This document shows positions 11,240 to 23,592 of a stretch of 64,000 nt of DNA, one piece after another. The first letter of the stretch is position 1, and each line of letters begins with the position of its first letter. A program made the translations under genes and the position numbers. The notes below the pieces were generated by a model. That model was not told the origin of the DNA and searched no databases. It saw only the letters and a program-made list of their open reading frames with translations. Source of the stretch: Liriodendron chinense (Eukaryota; Streptophyta; Magnoliopsida; Magnoliales; Magnoliaceae); contig PVNU02000774.1 in NCBI GenBank assembly GCA_003013855.2, positions 1-64,000 on the forward strand. Direction: 5' to 3'.

Positions 11240-14200
11240 ATGGATCTCTTCCTCCTCTCTCTTACTAATAAAGCCTTTCCATTTCCAATCTTCTCCTCCG
11301 TTCTCCCTTCATTAGTAAGGTTTCTCTTATTCTCTTCCCTCCTTTTCTCCTCCTCTTTTGTCTTTCCTTTGCCAACCCAACAACCATGCATTGAAGATCA
11401 CTTCTCTGCGTTGCTCCACTTGAAGCAGGGCTTTTACTTCTTTTGCAGCAAGACCTCACTCTCCTCTTGGAGTTCTAATAATACGGATTGCTGCTCTTGG
11501 GAAGGCATCACATGCGATGTTGCCACCGGTCACGTGATCAGCCTCGACCTCAGTAGCCTCATTATCTATGGTCGGGTTGATTCTGAAAGCCTCTTCCGTC
11601 TTCAAAGCCTGCAGAGGCTCAACCTCGGTGACAATAACTTCGATCCCTCTCCAATCCCATCTGGGTTTGACAAGCTTACCAGTTTGACCCATCTCAACCT
11701 CTCTCGGTTGAGCTTGTATGGCCAAATCCCAATCGAAATCTCCCGCTTGACCAGTTTGGTTTCCCTCGATCTTTCTCACAATGGAAATTTCAATATTTCG
11801 AACTTCGATTTTAGAGACATGAAACTCGAAAACCCGAATATTGGAGTGCTTGTCCAAAACCTGTCCAGTCTGAGGGAACTCTATCTCGACTCTGTAAGTA
11901 TCTCAGTGCAGGGTATCGAGTGGGGTCTGGCCTTATCCTCAGCACTCCCTCGTCTCCGCAAGTTGAGCTTGAGAAATTGTCATCTTTCGGGCCCCATTCA
12001 TTCTTCTCTGTCCCAACTCCGTTTCCTATCCGAACTCGACCTCAGTGAAAACAAGCTCTCTTCTGCAGTGCCCAACTTCACAGAGAGTCTCCGCAAGTTG
12101 AGATTGAGTGACTGTGGTCTTTCGGGCCCCATCCACTCTTCCCTTTCGAAGCTCCATTTCCTATCTGAACTCGACCTCAGTAGAAACTCTCTCTACACTG
12201 TCGTACCCAACATCATAGGGAACTTCTCTTCTTTAACATCACTACATCTCACTGAATGTGGATTGCATGGCAAATTTCCTGAGAGCATTTTCTTGCTGCC
12301 AAACCTTCGAATCCTCCACGTATCTCGAAATCCATTTCTCATGGGCTATTTGCCAGAATTCCCTCCAAACAATAGTCTCCAGCAATTGGATCTATCCGAC
12401 ACAGGATTTTCTGGCAAGTTACCGGAATCATTAGGTAATCTCAAACTGTTGACCAGGATCGACCTCAGGTATTGCAACCTATCTGGACAATTGCCATCCT
12501 CTCTTACCAACCTCAGCAGCATCATTTATTTGTCTCTTGGATTCAATAGTTTCAGTGGCCCATTCCCTTCTTCTCATGGTCATGAGCTTCGGAATCTTGA
12601 ATGTCTCCGCCTAAACTATAATTTGCTCTGTGGGATCATCCCATCATCTTTGTTTTCACTGCCATCATTACAAGTGCTGGGTCTCAGAGGTAACCAATTT
12701 AGTGGTGAGCTTGGTGAGTTCCAGAACGTGTCCTCTTCACCATTAGTGGACATCGACTTGCAACACAACAACTTAGAAGGGCTTATTCCAAGGTCGATCT
12801 TTGAACTTACAAAGCTTACCACACTCAGTCTTTCATCGAACAATTTCAGCGGTGTCAGGTTCCACCACACACCCTCTTCGCCGTTACAGACCATCAACTT
12901 GGATAACAACCACTTACAAGGTCCACTTCCAAGGTCATTCTTTGAACTCTCGAATCTTAACTGCCTCACTCTTTCATCAAACAATTTAAGTGGCATCATG
13001 GACCTAGGCTTATTCCGAAACCTTAAGAACCTTGTGGTCCTCGATCTTTCAGGTAACAACTTCTCAATTAGTGATGGAGGAAACAATTCGACCTCCAAAT
13101 CCTTCCCCCAGATCAGGAATTTGAGATTGCGTTCTTGTAACATCAGAAAATTTCCAATTATCTTGAGAAACTATGAAAAGTTAGATATCCTAGACCTTTC
13201 CAACAACCAAATCCATGGTGAAATACCCAAATGGATATGGAAGGTAGGTAATATGACTTTATCTTACTTGAATCTTTCTCACAATGCGTTGGAAGGATTA
13301 GAAGGACCATTTCACGATCTTTCCTTAAGTTACTTGGAAATTCTTGACCTAGGCTTTAACAAGCTAAAAGGCTCAATTTGGATCCCTCCACCCCACATCT
13401 ATTTCTTTTCTCTCTCGAGCAATAATCTTAGTGGAGAAGTTCCCTTGCATTTTTGCAACTACACTTCATTAAAAGTCCTTGATCTATCTAACAACAGCTT
13501 CAATGGTTTGATTCCATCATGTTTGGGTGACATCAGTGATGCGCTCATTGTGTTAAGTCTTGGAGGAAATGTATTTCATGGCACCTTCCTTCAAACATTC
13601 AAAGAGGGATGCAAACTAGAGACACTTGATGTCAGTCAAAATCAGTTGGAAGGGCAGGTGCCAAGGTCTTTGGCCAAGTGTAAGATGCTAGAGGTGCTAA
13701 ACCTTGGAAACAATCAAATACAAGACACATTCCCTTTTTGGTTGGAAAATTTGTCCCAGTTGCGCATTCTCATCGTGAGATCCAATCAGTTTCATGGCAC
13801 CATTGGATCCAACCTGACAAATTACACCTTTCCACTGCTACAAATCTTTGACCTCTCTTCCAATAGCTTTATGGGCAGCTTGCCATCAAATTTCTTCAGG
13901 AACTAGAAGGCAATGACGGAGGAGGGAAAATCTCAATCTCAGTTCCTAAGCAAAGGATCTGAGTATGAATATTATCAAGATAGAGTGACGATAGTGAGCA
14001 AAGGGCTGGAAATGAAACTGGTAAAGATCCTGATTGCCTTCACAGTAGTGGATCTTTCAAATAACCAATTTCAAGGGGATATTATAAAATCAGTTGGAGA
14101 TCTACGGTCACTGATTGTGCTCAATATATCTCACAACCATCTCACAGGACGAATTCCATCATCACTTGGGAACTTAAGGGATCTTGAGTCATTAGATCTT

Positions 14201-14605
14201 TCGCAAAATAACTTGACAGATGAGATCCCTCAACAGCTTACGAAGCTAACATTCCTCACGGTATTGAATCTTTCACAAAACCAGCTCGTGGGTAGCATAC
14301 CACAAAGTCAACAATTTCTTACATTCACGAGCGAATCCTTTCAAAGAAACTTGGGATTATGTGGCCCTCCACTACTGAGAAAATGTAGAAATGCTAAGAT
14401 TTTACTACCATCAATACAATTAGAAGAAAAATATGATTGGGGATCAATATGGATGGGGTTTGGAGTTGGATACAGAGTGGGAATGGGAATTCCTTTTTGG
14501 ACTCTAGCACTTTGGACAAAGGGAATGAGAGAATATATTTTTTATATTGATAGAATGCTTTTGTTGATTTTTCCATGCAAGGCATTTGGTTTAATGCATC
14601 GATAA
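11240..14605 (+). pseudogene. LRR receptor-like protein (Cf/Ve type) split by one nonsense codon
   Basis: An intronless 1122-codon frame is interrupted only by TAG at 13904-13906. Residues 1-45 form a hydrophobic signal peptide (SLVRFLLFSSLLF). An LRRNT cap with paired cysteines follows (CIEDHFSALLHLKQGF, NTDCCSWEGITC), then about 30 extracellular LRRs (LxxLxLSxNxLSGxIP). The stop falls in NFFRN-stop-KAM, where relatives have Trp, so it is a TGG-to-TAG change. Beyond it lie the YYQDRVTIVSKGLEM island, the last LRRs, a GLCGPPL cap, an acidic juxtamembrane stretch (LEEKYDWG), one membrane helix (about 14450-14520) and a short tail with IDRMLLLIFPC. Such proteins sit in the plasma membrane, lack a kinase and sense pathogen or developmental ligands with partners such as SOBIR1. 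As it stands, only an 888-residue secreted ectodomain could be made. Translational readthrough or a sequencing error would restore the receptor. Confidence 0.9.
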
Positions 14606-14765
14606 TAAGAGAAAGACACTTGGGAGAAGGGTGGAAGAAGTAAAGAGAACTGAAGCACAAGGGAAGGAGGATGGTATTTGTAGTATTACATCTTATGTAT
14701 CCAACTAGGTATTGTTATATGCATATTTTATGTTTTTATAATAGCCCGTTTGCACACCATAATGT

Positions 14766-14771
14766 AATAAA
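14766..14771 (+). terminator. Candidate poly(A) signal of the receptor-like protein gene
   Basis: AATAAA lies 160 bases after the final stop codon, inside an AT-rich 3' region. Confidence 0.4.
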
Positions 14772-15640
14772 AAAGTAGTCTTTGATTGAAAATTTTACAT
14801 GTGGCATGTTTGGTGTGAGATACTATGGATCAATTAAATACCACTTCAGTGAGCCTATAGATCTATACGAACCAAACTGATTGTTGGACCAAATGAATTA
14901 CATGGTTGGACCTAACTAATGAATGGCTTGTATCTCAAATTGTTGTGTCAAATTATGATGCATGGTGGTATCTAGATGGGTTGTCTTATGCATTTTTGTC
15001 AGTTTATCAAACCTCAATAGATGTTAGACCACATACTTTTATTATTATCACAAACCTCATTGATTTGAACCTTTAAACCCTCTCAACACTCGTATTCTGC
15101 CATGTGTCAAATTTCGTAGTCCAAGTTTGGTACTTGTGCTCCGTAATCCCAAGTGTTAACTTAGGGAAACACCTCATGCTGTACAATCTCATTAACATTT
15201 ATAAAGTAGGCATCAAAATATAAGTAAATCACACATTGAGTTAAGTTTCAATCTACCAATACACACAAATCTAAACGTTGGCCCATAGGCCTTAAACAAA
15301 CCAAATACTCAAAAGTTCTTTAAAATGTGAAAGAAAAACTATCAATGAGTGGATTGAGATTAAGATCTAGATAGGTCATGAGTAAAGCTCATGTCCTCCA
15401 TTGTCTTCTCTACCATCAGATGTATTCATCGATATGTTATCATATCACTCTACACCTTCATCAACTTTTTTTTTTTAGTTTGAAGGATGAGTGGCTATCT
15501 CAATGAGAAATACCCCTAAGATTTACATGCCCATCATGATGGTCGAGTATAGTTTTCAAATGGAAAACAAATAGCATAATATACATCTCATAAATGCAAT
15601 GTTGTTTATTGAATGAATTTATGAATTGTTCTTTAGACTA
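14772..15640. other. AT-rich intergenic DNA
   Basis: No recognisable coding or transposon structure. A T-run lies near 15466-15476. Confidence 0.4.
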
Positions 15641-15689
15641 GGGGATGCACATCCAGCTACAAATGTGGGTAGAATCCAAGATGCATAAA

Positions 15690-16020
15690 GAATTACCGAA
15701 TGATAATCCAAAAATCACAAAATGATGTACTCGAAAATCATAAAATGACCGTACAACAACATCATGACTCAAAAATCATAAGTGACATGCAATGGGATCA
15801 TCGGATGAGTTATACAAAATAACCTAAAAATCACAAAGACTATCTAGTGAATTCTATAAATGACCCAAAAATAATAAACTGTCGTAAAATGGGTATCAAG
15901 ATTGGAAATCATAGTGGCATAAAACGGGCATCACAATCCAAAAATCACAAAGTAACGTACATAAGAACATGAGTCAGAAATCACAGGTGGCATAGAATAG
16001 GTAAAATCCCAAAAATATGG
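15690..16020. repeat. Degenerate tandem repeat built on 'caaaaatcacaaa'
   Basis: The phrases 'caaaaatcacaaa', 'tgacgtac' and 'gggcatca' recur at roughly 40-55-base spacing with much divergence (for example near 15709, 15770, 15824, 15920). It looks like an old minisatellite. Confidence 0.5.
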
Positions 16021-16193
16021 ATGCACCACGTGAAAATGAAATATTTTTGACAAACAACTCGTTGGCCGTGGCCGACTAATAAAATGCACTAATATTGGTC
16101 GGCTCGGAGCCGATGAATAAAAAGGCGCTAAGCCGTCGAATTTTACCTGAATAGGGAAAAAAAAAAAAAAAAACCCACGCCCGACCTCCCTCT

Positions 16194-16203
16194 CTCTCCC
16201 CCT

Positions 16204-16261
<58 letters not shown>

Positions 16262-16263
16262 TC
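16194..16263. repeat. (CT)n microsatellite
   Basis: A nearly pure CT run of about 70 bases. It directly precedes an ATG at 16277 that opens a short frame ending in a GT donor-like site. I could not assign that frame to any family. Confidence 0.9.
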
Positions 16264-16689
16264 GCTGGGGTTTACAATGGCAAAGGGCCTCGCGACCCTT
16301 CATGGCTATCTTGGTCCCATCATTCTAGAAATCGAGTTAAATCATGTAGGATATCTCCAAAGGAAAGCTGGTGAGATTTACTTCTTTCATTTAATTTCTC
16401 TTCATTGTTATGTTTTTTTACAGTTTGTACAAGTGGAACCCCTTTTTCAGATTTTTGGTGCATCGACCATAATATTAACATTTTACGTCACTGAACAATG
16501 GCCTCATGTAAAAATTCAAAAACTCATTGTTAAATATCTCATGTATGTCATGCATGCTAATTGTTTGTTGAAATGGCTCAACAAGGAAAGTTTTGGGAAA
16601 TTAGTTGGGGTTCAGAATTGAGAAGATGAGCATGTGCTCTTCAAGTATGGTCTCTCTTTTTCTATGAGCGTGTACCAATTCAGTTATTT

Positions 16690-16905
16690 CCTTTACCTTT
16701 GGTTTTGCAACCAACTGTTGATATTAAAATGGTGTTATCTCAACTAATGGAGAGGTTGTCAAATTGTGCTCTGTCAAGTTCAAAAGTAAGTTATATGCTT
16801 AATGTTTCTTGGCTCAAGATCTAGTGATTGTTCCTAACAATTTTATGCTGCAGGTTTGGCCAGAATTCTGGCAAGTAGAGGCCTTTGTGAAATTAATTAG
16901 CGTAA
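16690..16905 (+). pseudogene. VPS35 (retromer subunit) gene fragment, two partial exons
   Basis: The first piece (about 16690-16785) reads LQPTVDIKMVLSQLMERLSN and closely resembles the helical-repeat segment of plant VPS35. It stops at AAAA|GTAAGT. After a 68-base intron ending in CTGCAG, the second piece (16854 to about 16905) reads VWPEFWQVEAFVKL, the next VPS35 segment in the same phase, and then homology ends. VPS35 is the central scaffold of the retromer complex that recycles vacuolar sorting receptors. Only about 50 of roughly 790 residues remain, with Leu-to-Trp changes, so this is a genomic fragment and not a gene. Keeping the intron shows it came from DNA, not from mRNA. Confidence 0.65.
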
Positions 16906-17902
16906 ACTTCATGATTATGTTTTTAAATGCTTTTGAGTACTAGATTTATCTGATTTTTTGAATGCTTACTTATCATTGTTAGCTTGTCATATTAAAACTG
17001 TAGGGTGAATTTTTTGTTGTGTGGTATGGATTGTAGTTTATATTGGGTTTTGTTTTAGCGACAATGTAAGTAGGTGTGCATTTTTTATTTTTTATTTTAC
17101 TAAATTTTTTCTTTTAAAAGAGAATTGAGGATCTTAATGTATCGAGATGTGTATAGCATCCTTATTGGCCCACTACCTACCAGTGGGGTGCATGGTTTGT
17201 TGATCCAGATGTGTGAGAGAATTTCTATTTCCTAAAAAATTAGGTGCAGTTATTCCCTAGTTAATCAAGCAACCACAAATTAATGTGTGAGAGAATTTCA
17301 ATTTCCCTAGTTAACCTAGTTAATCTCTCACAAATAGCTAGGACATTGAGAATTTAGGAAATTGAAATTCTCTCACACATCAAAATTAGGTGATTGCTTA
17401 CAAACATTTTCTCACAGCTCCACATGTTCAGAACAATAGGGCTTTTATTGGGATCTTTATGATGACATCAAAGTCCAAATCCTATCAACACCCATTTAGG
17501 TCAATTATATCATTTTCCAAGAGATGGATCGGAATCTTAGGTTACATCAGGTTGACCTACTCTTTCGAGAATACAAATCCCGTTGGGACTAAATTTGAAC
17601 TTTATGCACTAATTACTGATTTGTGTTCATTTCTCAGTTGGGTCGATCCAACCTATTTTGCAACTCTATTAAGAAAGCTCATTTACAGGCCACAAATGTC
17701 TAAGGGGATGTTCAAGAGTTATTATTTTTTTTACAAAACTTTGAACCCTGATTTTATGGACAGATTTTTGATACATGACATATGCTGCAGTTTAACTCAC
17801 CTGATGGAAAGCTTATTTCCTACACACATTTCTATATTGGCACGTGTGTCAGCGTGTAGAAAGAGAAAACTAGCTCAAGAACTTCACAACATTACACGTA
17901 CT
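16906..17902. other. Intergenic DNA downstream of the CSLE gene
   Basis: An inverted pair lies near 17216-17240 and 17358-17380 (GTGTGAGAGAATTTC against GAAATTCTCTCACAC), with a further copy near 17284, so a small foldback repeat is possible. A 176-codon plus-strand open frame (17390-17920) has no recognisable family. Confidence 0.35.
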
Positions 17903-19371
17903 CTAATGCATGGGTATTAGACAGGCCAACACTGCAAAAAATGTGCATGTAAATGCAAGTGACCCGGGCATTCGGCCCATATCCTTGCGCAAAAAGAGCC
18001 CTTGATAGATGGGCATGTTGATCAGCACTAACAACCAACATAAAACAAACTGCAAGATCAACGGCTCAACATCTCTGATTTTAGCATCCATGGCCATCCT
18101 CTTGATTGCACCCACCAAGCAAATCAGGTTGACCATTGCATGTGTAGCTATGATGGTGAACATTGGAGAAGTGGACCCAAACTCCATTATCTCTCGATCA
18201 TACCTCCTAAGGACTTCTCTGTCAGCTACTTTTGCCGTGACTGTGAATGCTGACTCAGCCAAGCCCAGTAGCTTGAGGGTGGTATCTACGGTGCTGATGA
18301 CATAGGAGCTGGTCCTTCGCAGTATCCACATTCTTTGCATGTTCCACCAACCTTTGATCGTGTCTCCGAACCAGATCGAGTCGCATAGGCTATATCCATA
18401 CTTAGCGATGAACACGTATGCGAAGGGTGTGGACCATGGGCTGGAGATCTGTGGCCATGAGATTGTTTAAGTTGCATGTTAGTTTCGGTGCACCAATGTT
18501 ATGGAAGAATTTTGGTGAGTCTACATGCTGGAACATGTTCCATAGCGAGACACCTGATTGAAACCGTTAATCAGGTTCACCCAGTATTTGTCTTGGCACA
18601 AATATCAGGATGTTCCCAGCCATGAGTGAATTAAAAAAAAAAAAAAAAAATGTACGGCCTGATTCAAATTACTCGTGTGACCCATCTGAAGAATGCACTG
18701 GCCTGATTTTTCGATGAAGGCATAAATGTGAAGGGGACCTCCTAACGAATCCTTTTGTGTGACTAGAATCCTCCACAACATCCATCATGTACAGCACCCG
18801 AAAACTGTGGGGTGTGCGAAATCCGCTGCATTAATCATGAGCGTGCCCTCATATTAACTATAGAAACCAAATATCATGCTGATCCAAAAATCTGATGGGC
18901 CACACCGCAGGGAACAATGTAATGTCATGCTTAAAAGTTCTAAGTTCACGCAATGTGGCCCACCTGCCGTTGGAGTCAAGTGATATTGCAGAGTGACCAT
19001 TCATCCTATTGAGTCACACCTGATGAACGGGTTAGACGGAATATAAACACCATGGTTGGCCCAACAAACAAACCAATTGTCCGCATCTCCTCCCTAGTGT
19101 TCTCTGCCCACTGCAGTTATGGAGTGGGATGATTTTTTTTTCCCGGAGGGCCTAACATTTAGAAGAACACCTTGTCACAGTGAGTAGATCTCAAACATAC
19201 AACATGGTGGACCTCACAGGTTCGGGTGTTGCAACTGACTGCCCACAATATGGGTGGTAGAGGATTCCCAAAAATCTCACCATAAACACCAATGTTAGAG
19301 GACCTCACAGTATGTGCGTGGACGACTGTTTTTGTGTGTATGCATGCCTGTGCACATGCATGCATATGAAG

Positions 19372-19421
<50 letters not shown>

Positions 19422-20365
19422 ATACCCTTGGGAATAAAGAGATGCCTCTAGCAAGGCAAAGGGAAGGGATAACAACATAGTAGAGTGTGGGGAATGAATT
19501 GAGGGCCCATAAGTTGTAGTTGCAATACCCCATTTGAAGTCCCAGCTTTATCTTGCCATGCCCATATATTAAGGGACAATACCTTGACATGAATATCTGT
19601 AGCTGTCCCTCTCCCCATCTCTTGTGTTGCACCAATGACTGTTCTAGTGTCGTAGGACTCACGCCCAAAAATGCTTTTCTTTCTGGATTGCAGTACATGG
19701 ATTTCCATCCCCTACATTGTATTGCCAGTCCTGTTATCAAATCCTCTGATGGACACCCATACTTCAAGCCCATCTGCAAATCCACACGTACATGAAATGA
19801 TGCACATGAGATGTAATGTACGCATACATCCACTCGTACTTACATACATGCATCGATTGGTTGATGGATGGATGGAGAAGTGTGGATATCGTTCCCATGG
19901 TAATCACCATATGTTGGAGCTGTGTTTGGCCCAATGATGTCTAAGTGCCATCTGCCCCATCCAGTAGAAGTGTCCTCCAATGTTAGGCATAGATCCCAAA
20001 ATACAGCTTCATCCGTGACTCAGGTGGGCTACACAAAAGGGAACAATGAGATACATTGGGGGTGCATCTCCCACCATAGAAACTTCCAAATGGAATTTGG
20101 GGTAAACTGTGCTGTGTATATGTCATCAAACCCTTCATTGCTCGTATGGTGTGTCCTACCTGAGTTTTTAATAGGAATGAATCATTGTATGTGCGATGAA
20201 CATGAGGAATCTCTCCAGATGCATGGTTTCGATTCAACATTCACATCAAATGTGGCCCCACACAGCTCGAATATAATTGATCAGTCCCTAACAGATAGGT
20301 TTGTTAGGAATATACATATGTATGGGTGTACAGATATACATACATATACATGAATAATAAACACG

Positions 20366-20407
<42 letters not shown>

Positions 20408-23400
20408 CTCTTTTCCCCATTCTGTATTCTCTTCATAGGCACAACTTGCAACGGCCCTTGCTTTCTCTTCCAAGTCACCTGCATTTGTTACTACCTTTCT
20501 CTCAATCCTTTTCTTCCATTCTCCCCTGGGTTTCTCACTATACTTCCTCCCACATAGGCTCTCCCTCCTGTGAAAACATCCTGTGCCAAGATAAAGTGGC
20601 CCACCATAACCATCTAATCCTGCAACTTCCAACTTGATAACCACACATCCCACATGAGAAAAACCATCAGATGGTTTCATATTCCATGAAAATCCAACCT
20701 TAAAATTACTCTTTAGTTAAACCCACCTCATTAATTGCTCTCAAGGCACTAGCATAAATATCATTCTTGGTGATGTTATTGAAGTATGGTGGAAACTGCA
20801 CGAACCCGATCTCATGGCCCTTCTCTTCATCCATAAAAAAACACATTGCATCTCTCACTGCATTCGAATTGTTAGTGTACATATCACAGTCCACATTGAG
20901 AACAATCAGCCCATTGCTATCTCTGACGACACCCTTATCTGCAATTTCAAGTGATGAATGATGATATGTTAATGAAGACACTTTATGAGTATACCATTGA
21001 GTTTGTGCGTACTTGCAACATAAACATGTGACTGGATATGCTCCATTAAATTGAATTGAAATCTGAATAAATAGTGATGACCAAAGCTAGGGTAGCGCTG
21101 CTAAGGCACTAATACCCTCAACATGAAATAATTATCTTTTGCTTCAAGTTGAAACATAAAGAGTTACAAAATACAGTGGGCAGATTGATAATATGAGTTG
21201 TGAAAATATTAGGTATATTTTTAATTGAAATTAAAACAAGTTTCAATAATGTTAGTTCCATATGATGTATCTTGGATTGTAATGATCAAGTTACAACTAA
21301 CTGGGTTAGCGAATAACCCGTCCCAAGTTGTGTACTAGTATTAATATTATGTAAGATGCACTGGGATTACAAATACATTGGTCTCAAGTCCAAATTAAAT
21401 GAAAGGCAATTGTAATTTGGAGCCTAATCCCTGAATATAAAAGCTATAGCAATCACAATTTGGTCATTGCCACCCCTAAAATTCACAGAGGATCCATCAC
21501 CAATGCAAATCAACCATGATAAAAAAAAATTCCAATTGACCATAGTTCACACATGATGATGGCGAGTGTTTTGATATTGTTTTCACCTTGAATTGCTTGT
21601 ATCAATCCCTTGATTGTCTTCCTCATAACCATGCAATTGGGTTGGTTTTCCAACATCAAATGCCTAGTACATTTTAGCATGATCCGACCAACGGAACATA
21701 ATCCCTGTGTGTGGGGAGTGATGGATGGATCAATATGAAAATTGTTTTAAAGCACATCTCCAAAACAAATTGGAGAGGACGCAAATTGGAGAGCACATCT
21801 TCAAAGCACATCATTATCATCTCCATAACATGGAGTACTTCTTGTTAATTCCTATGGCAGGGGAATTTTTCAAACAATAATAAATCAATAAAGATATGGA
21901 ACGCCGCACCTGATTCAATGATTGTCAGAGCAACAACATAGCTAATGGCATATCTTACTTCTTGCTAGGATGAGGTGCAAAGCAGGTCTCTCTATTTGAG
22001 ATAGTTCACACCCTCAGTCAACGTATGATTCTGATAGCTTGCACAAGCAATCTGAAACCCAACACTAAAACCATCTTCTTACCTTTTTTATACGCTCAGC
22101 AAAAGGAAGAGAATATAATTTTCGTAAAGTTTTTTTTTTCTTTTTTCTTTTTTCTTTTTTCTTTTTTAATGATGAAACCCATTTTTCTATTTAGTACCTG
22201 CTCCAGCCTACTAGGCTGGATTTATACCCCCTTGTGTGCAAGTATTGTGTATGTGCATTCAGTTAAACTAGTTTTCTAGTCGATTTGCCCATTGGGCCAA
22301 CCTTATGTGCTCATATAAGCTAGAGCACAATGTGACCATTTTCAAAAAAGCATTGAATGGAATGCTTTATAAGCACTTTTGTACTTGAAAAGTAAAGGTA
22401 ACATTGTTGCTGGGGCTTCTTCTCACGTGCCAAGTACACGAGAGTTGGCAGTGCAGACCCTTCAATGTCCACAGCATTCGGATCTCTCCCATCAATCACT
22501 ATCTGAGAAGGAAAAAAGAAAAACAGAGCACAAACACATGATACAGAAAATAGCCAAAAATGCATTTTGTGGTGTATGAAAATTTGTTAGCAGGAAATCA
22601 CCCAGGTGGGGTGCCTGGGGCGGAAACTAGGATCCCCACTCATCACCATCTGAATCAATTGACAGCCATTGTTAAGTCTTAAAATACGTTTATGGCCCGC
22701 CGAATGGGCAGCTGATGGTCCAACCAATGTATAGGTATAGTCCACCTGATGAGTTGAATATCCAGGATTTCACCCCAGGTTATCTTTATGTTGTGGCCCA
22801 CCTTTTTCACGGATTGATTTTCTGTTGGCGGGAAAGATGCTGGATGCTAATGTAGGCAAACAAAATATTAATTCATCCACAATGTGATCTTGATAACCAA
22901 ACATGGGTGTCACTTGTTAAGGAGCATGAGTCACCACCTAACCTGATTCAAGTACCTGAAGAAATGTAGGATGATCTCGTGAAGAGATGGATGAATTCCA
23001 CTGGGAAAATCCTTTGTGGTCTGTCTTTATCTCTTCTGGAATCTTCCCCAGCTTCATAGCAGTTTCCACCCGATTTTTCATTTCATCATACAAACTCTAC
23101 AAATTACAAAAAAGAAATTATATAGAAATTCTAGCATCAGTTCTCATATAGGGACACGTGATATCAGCAACTTTGCAAAAACAGCGCTTATCACACGATT
23201 TTGACAGTCCGATCAGTATCTTATAAAATGGAAGATCAAGATTGCTTTCTGGAGAAAAAGTCCAATGAGCTATTTTTGTACCACCCATTTAGTGGGGTCC
23301 ATTAGATTTCCTATGCTTCTAAAATACGTCTGATCAGATGCTCATAGATACTTGTTCAAGGCTTGAAAAAACTATGGATATGAAATAGAAGATCGCCCTT

Positions 23401-23513
23401 TAAGTGGATATGTGTCAAGGAAGAGAGACTATTGTAAAAACTATAACTTGTTTATTTTAATGTGAATGAAAAAGTATAAAGAAAATGTGAGAGATTATAG
23501 AGATCTATAAAAG

Positions 23514-23592
<79 letters not shown>

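Noticed and set aside
12616..13143. 175-codon minus-strand frame inside the RLP gene
   Set aside because: A shadow of the LRR coding frame; low-complexity Ser/Leu text with no independent signals.
17390..17920. 176-codon plus-strand open frame next to the CSLE 3' end
   Set aside because: No recognisable domain, no CT-rich leader or clear promoter, and it overlaps the end of the well-supported CSLE last exon on the other strand. Probably chance.
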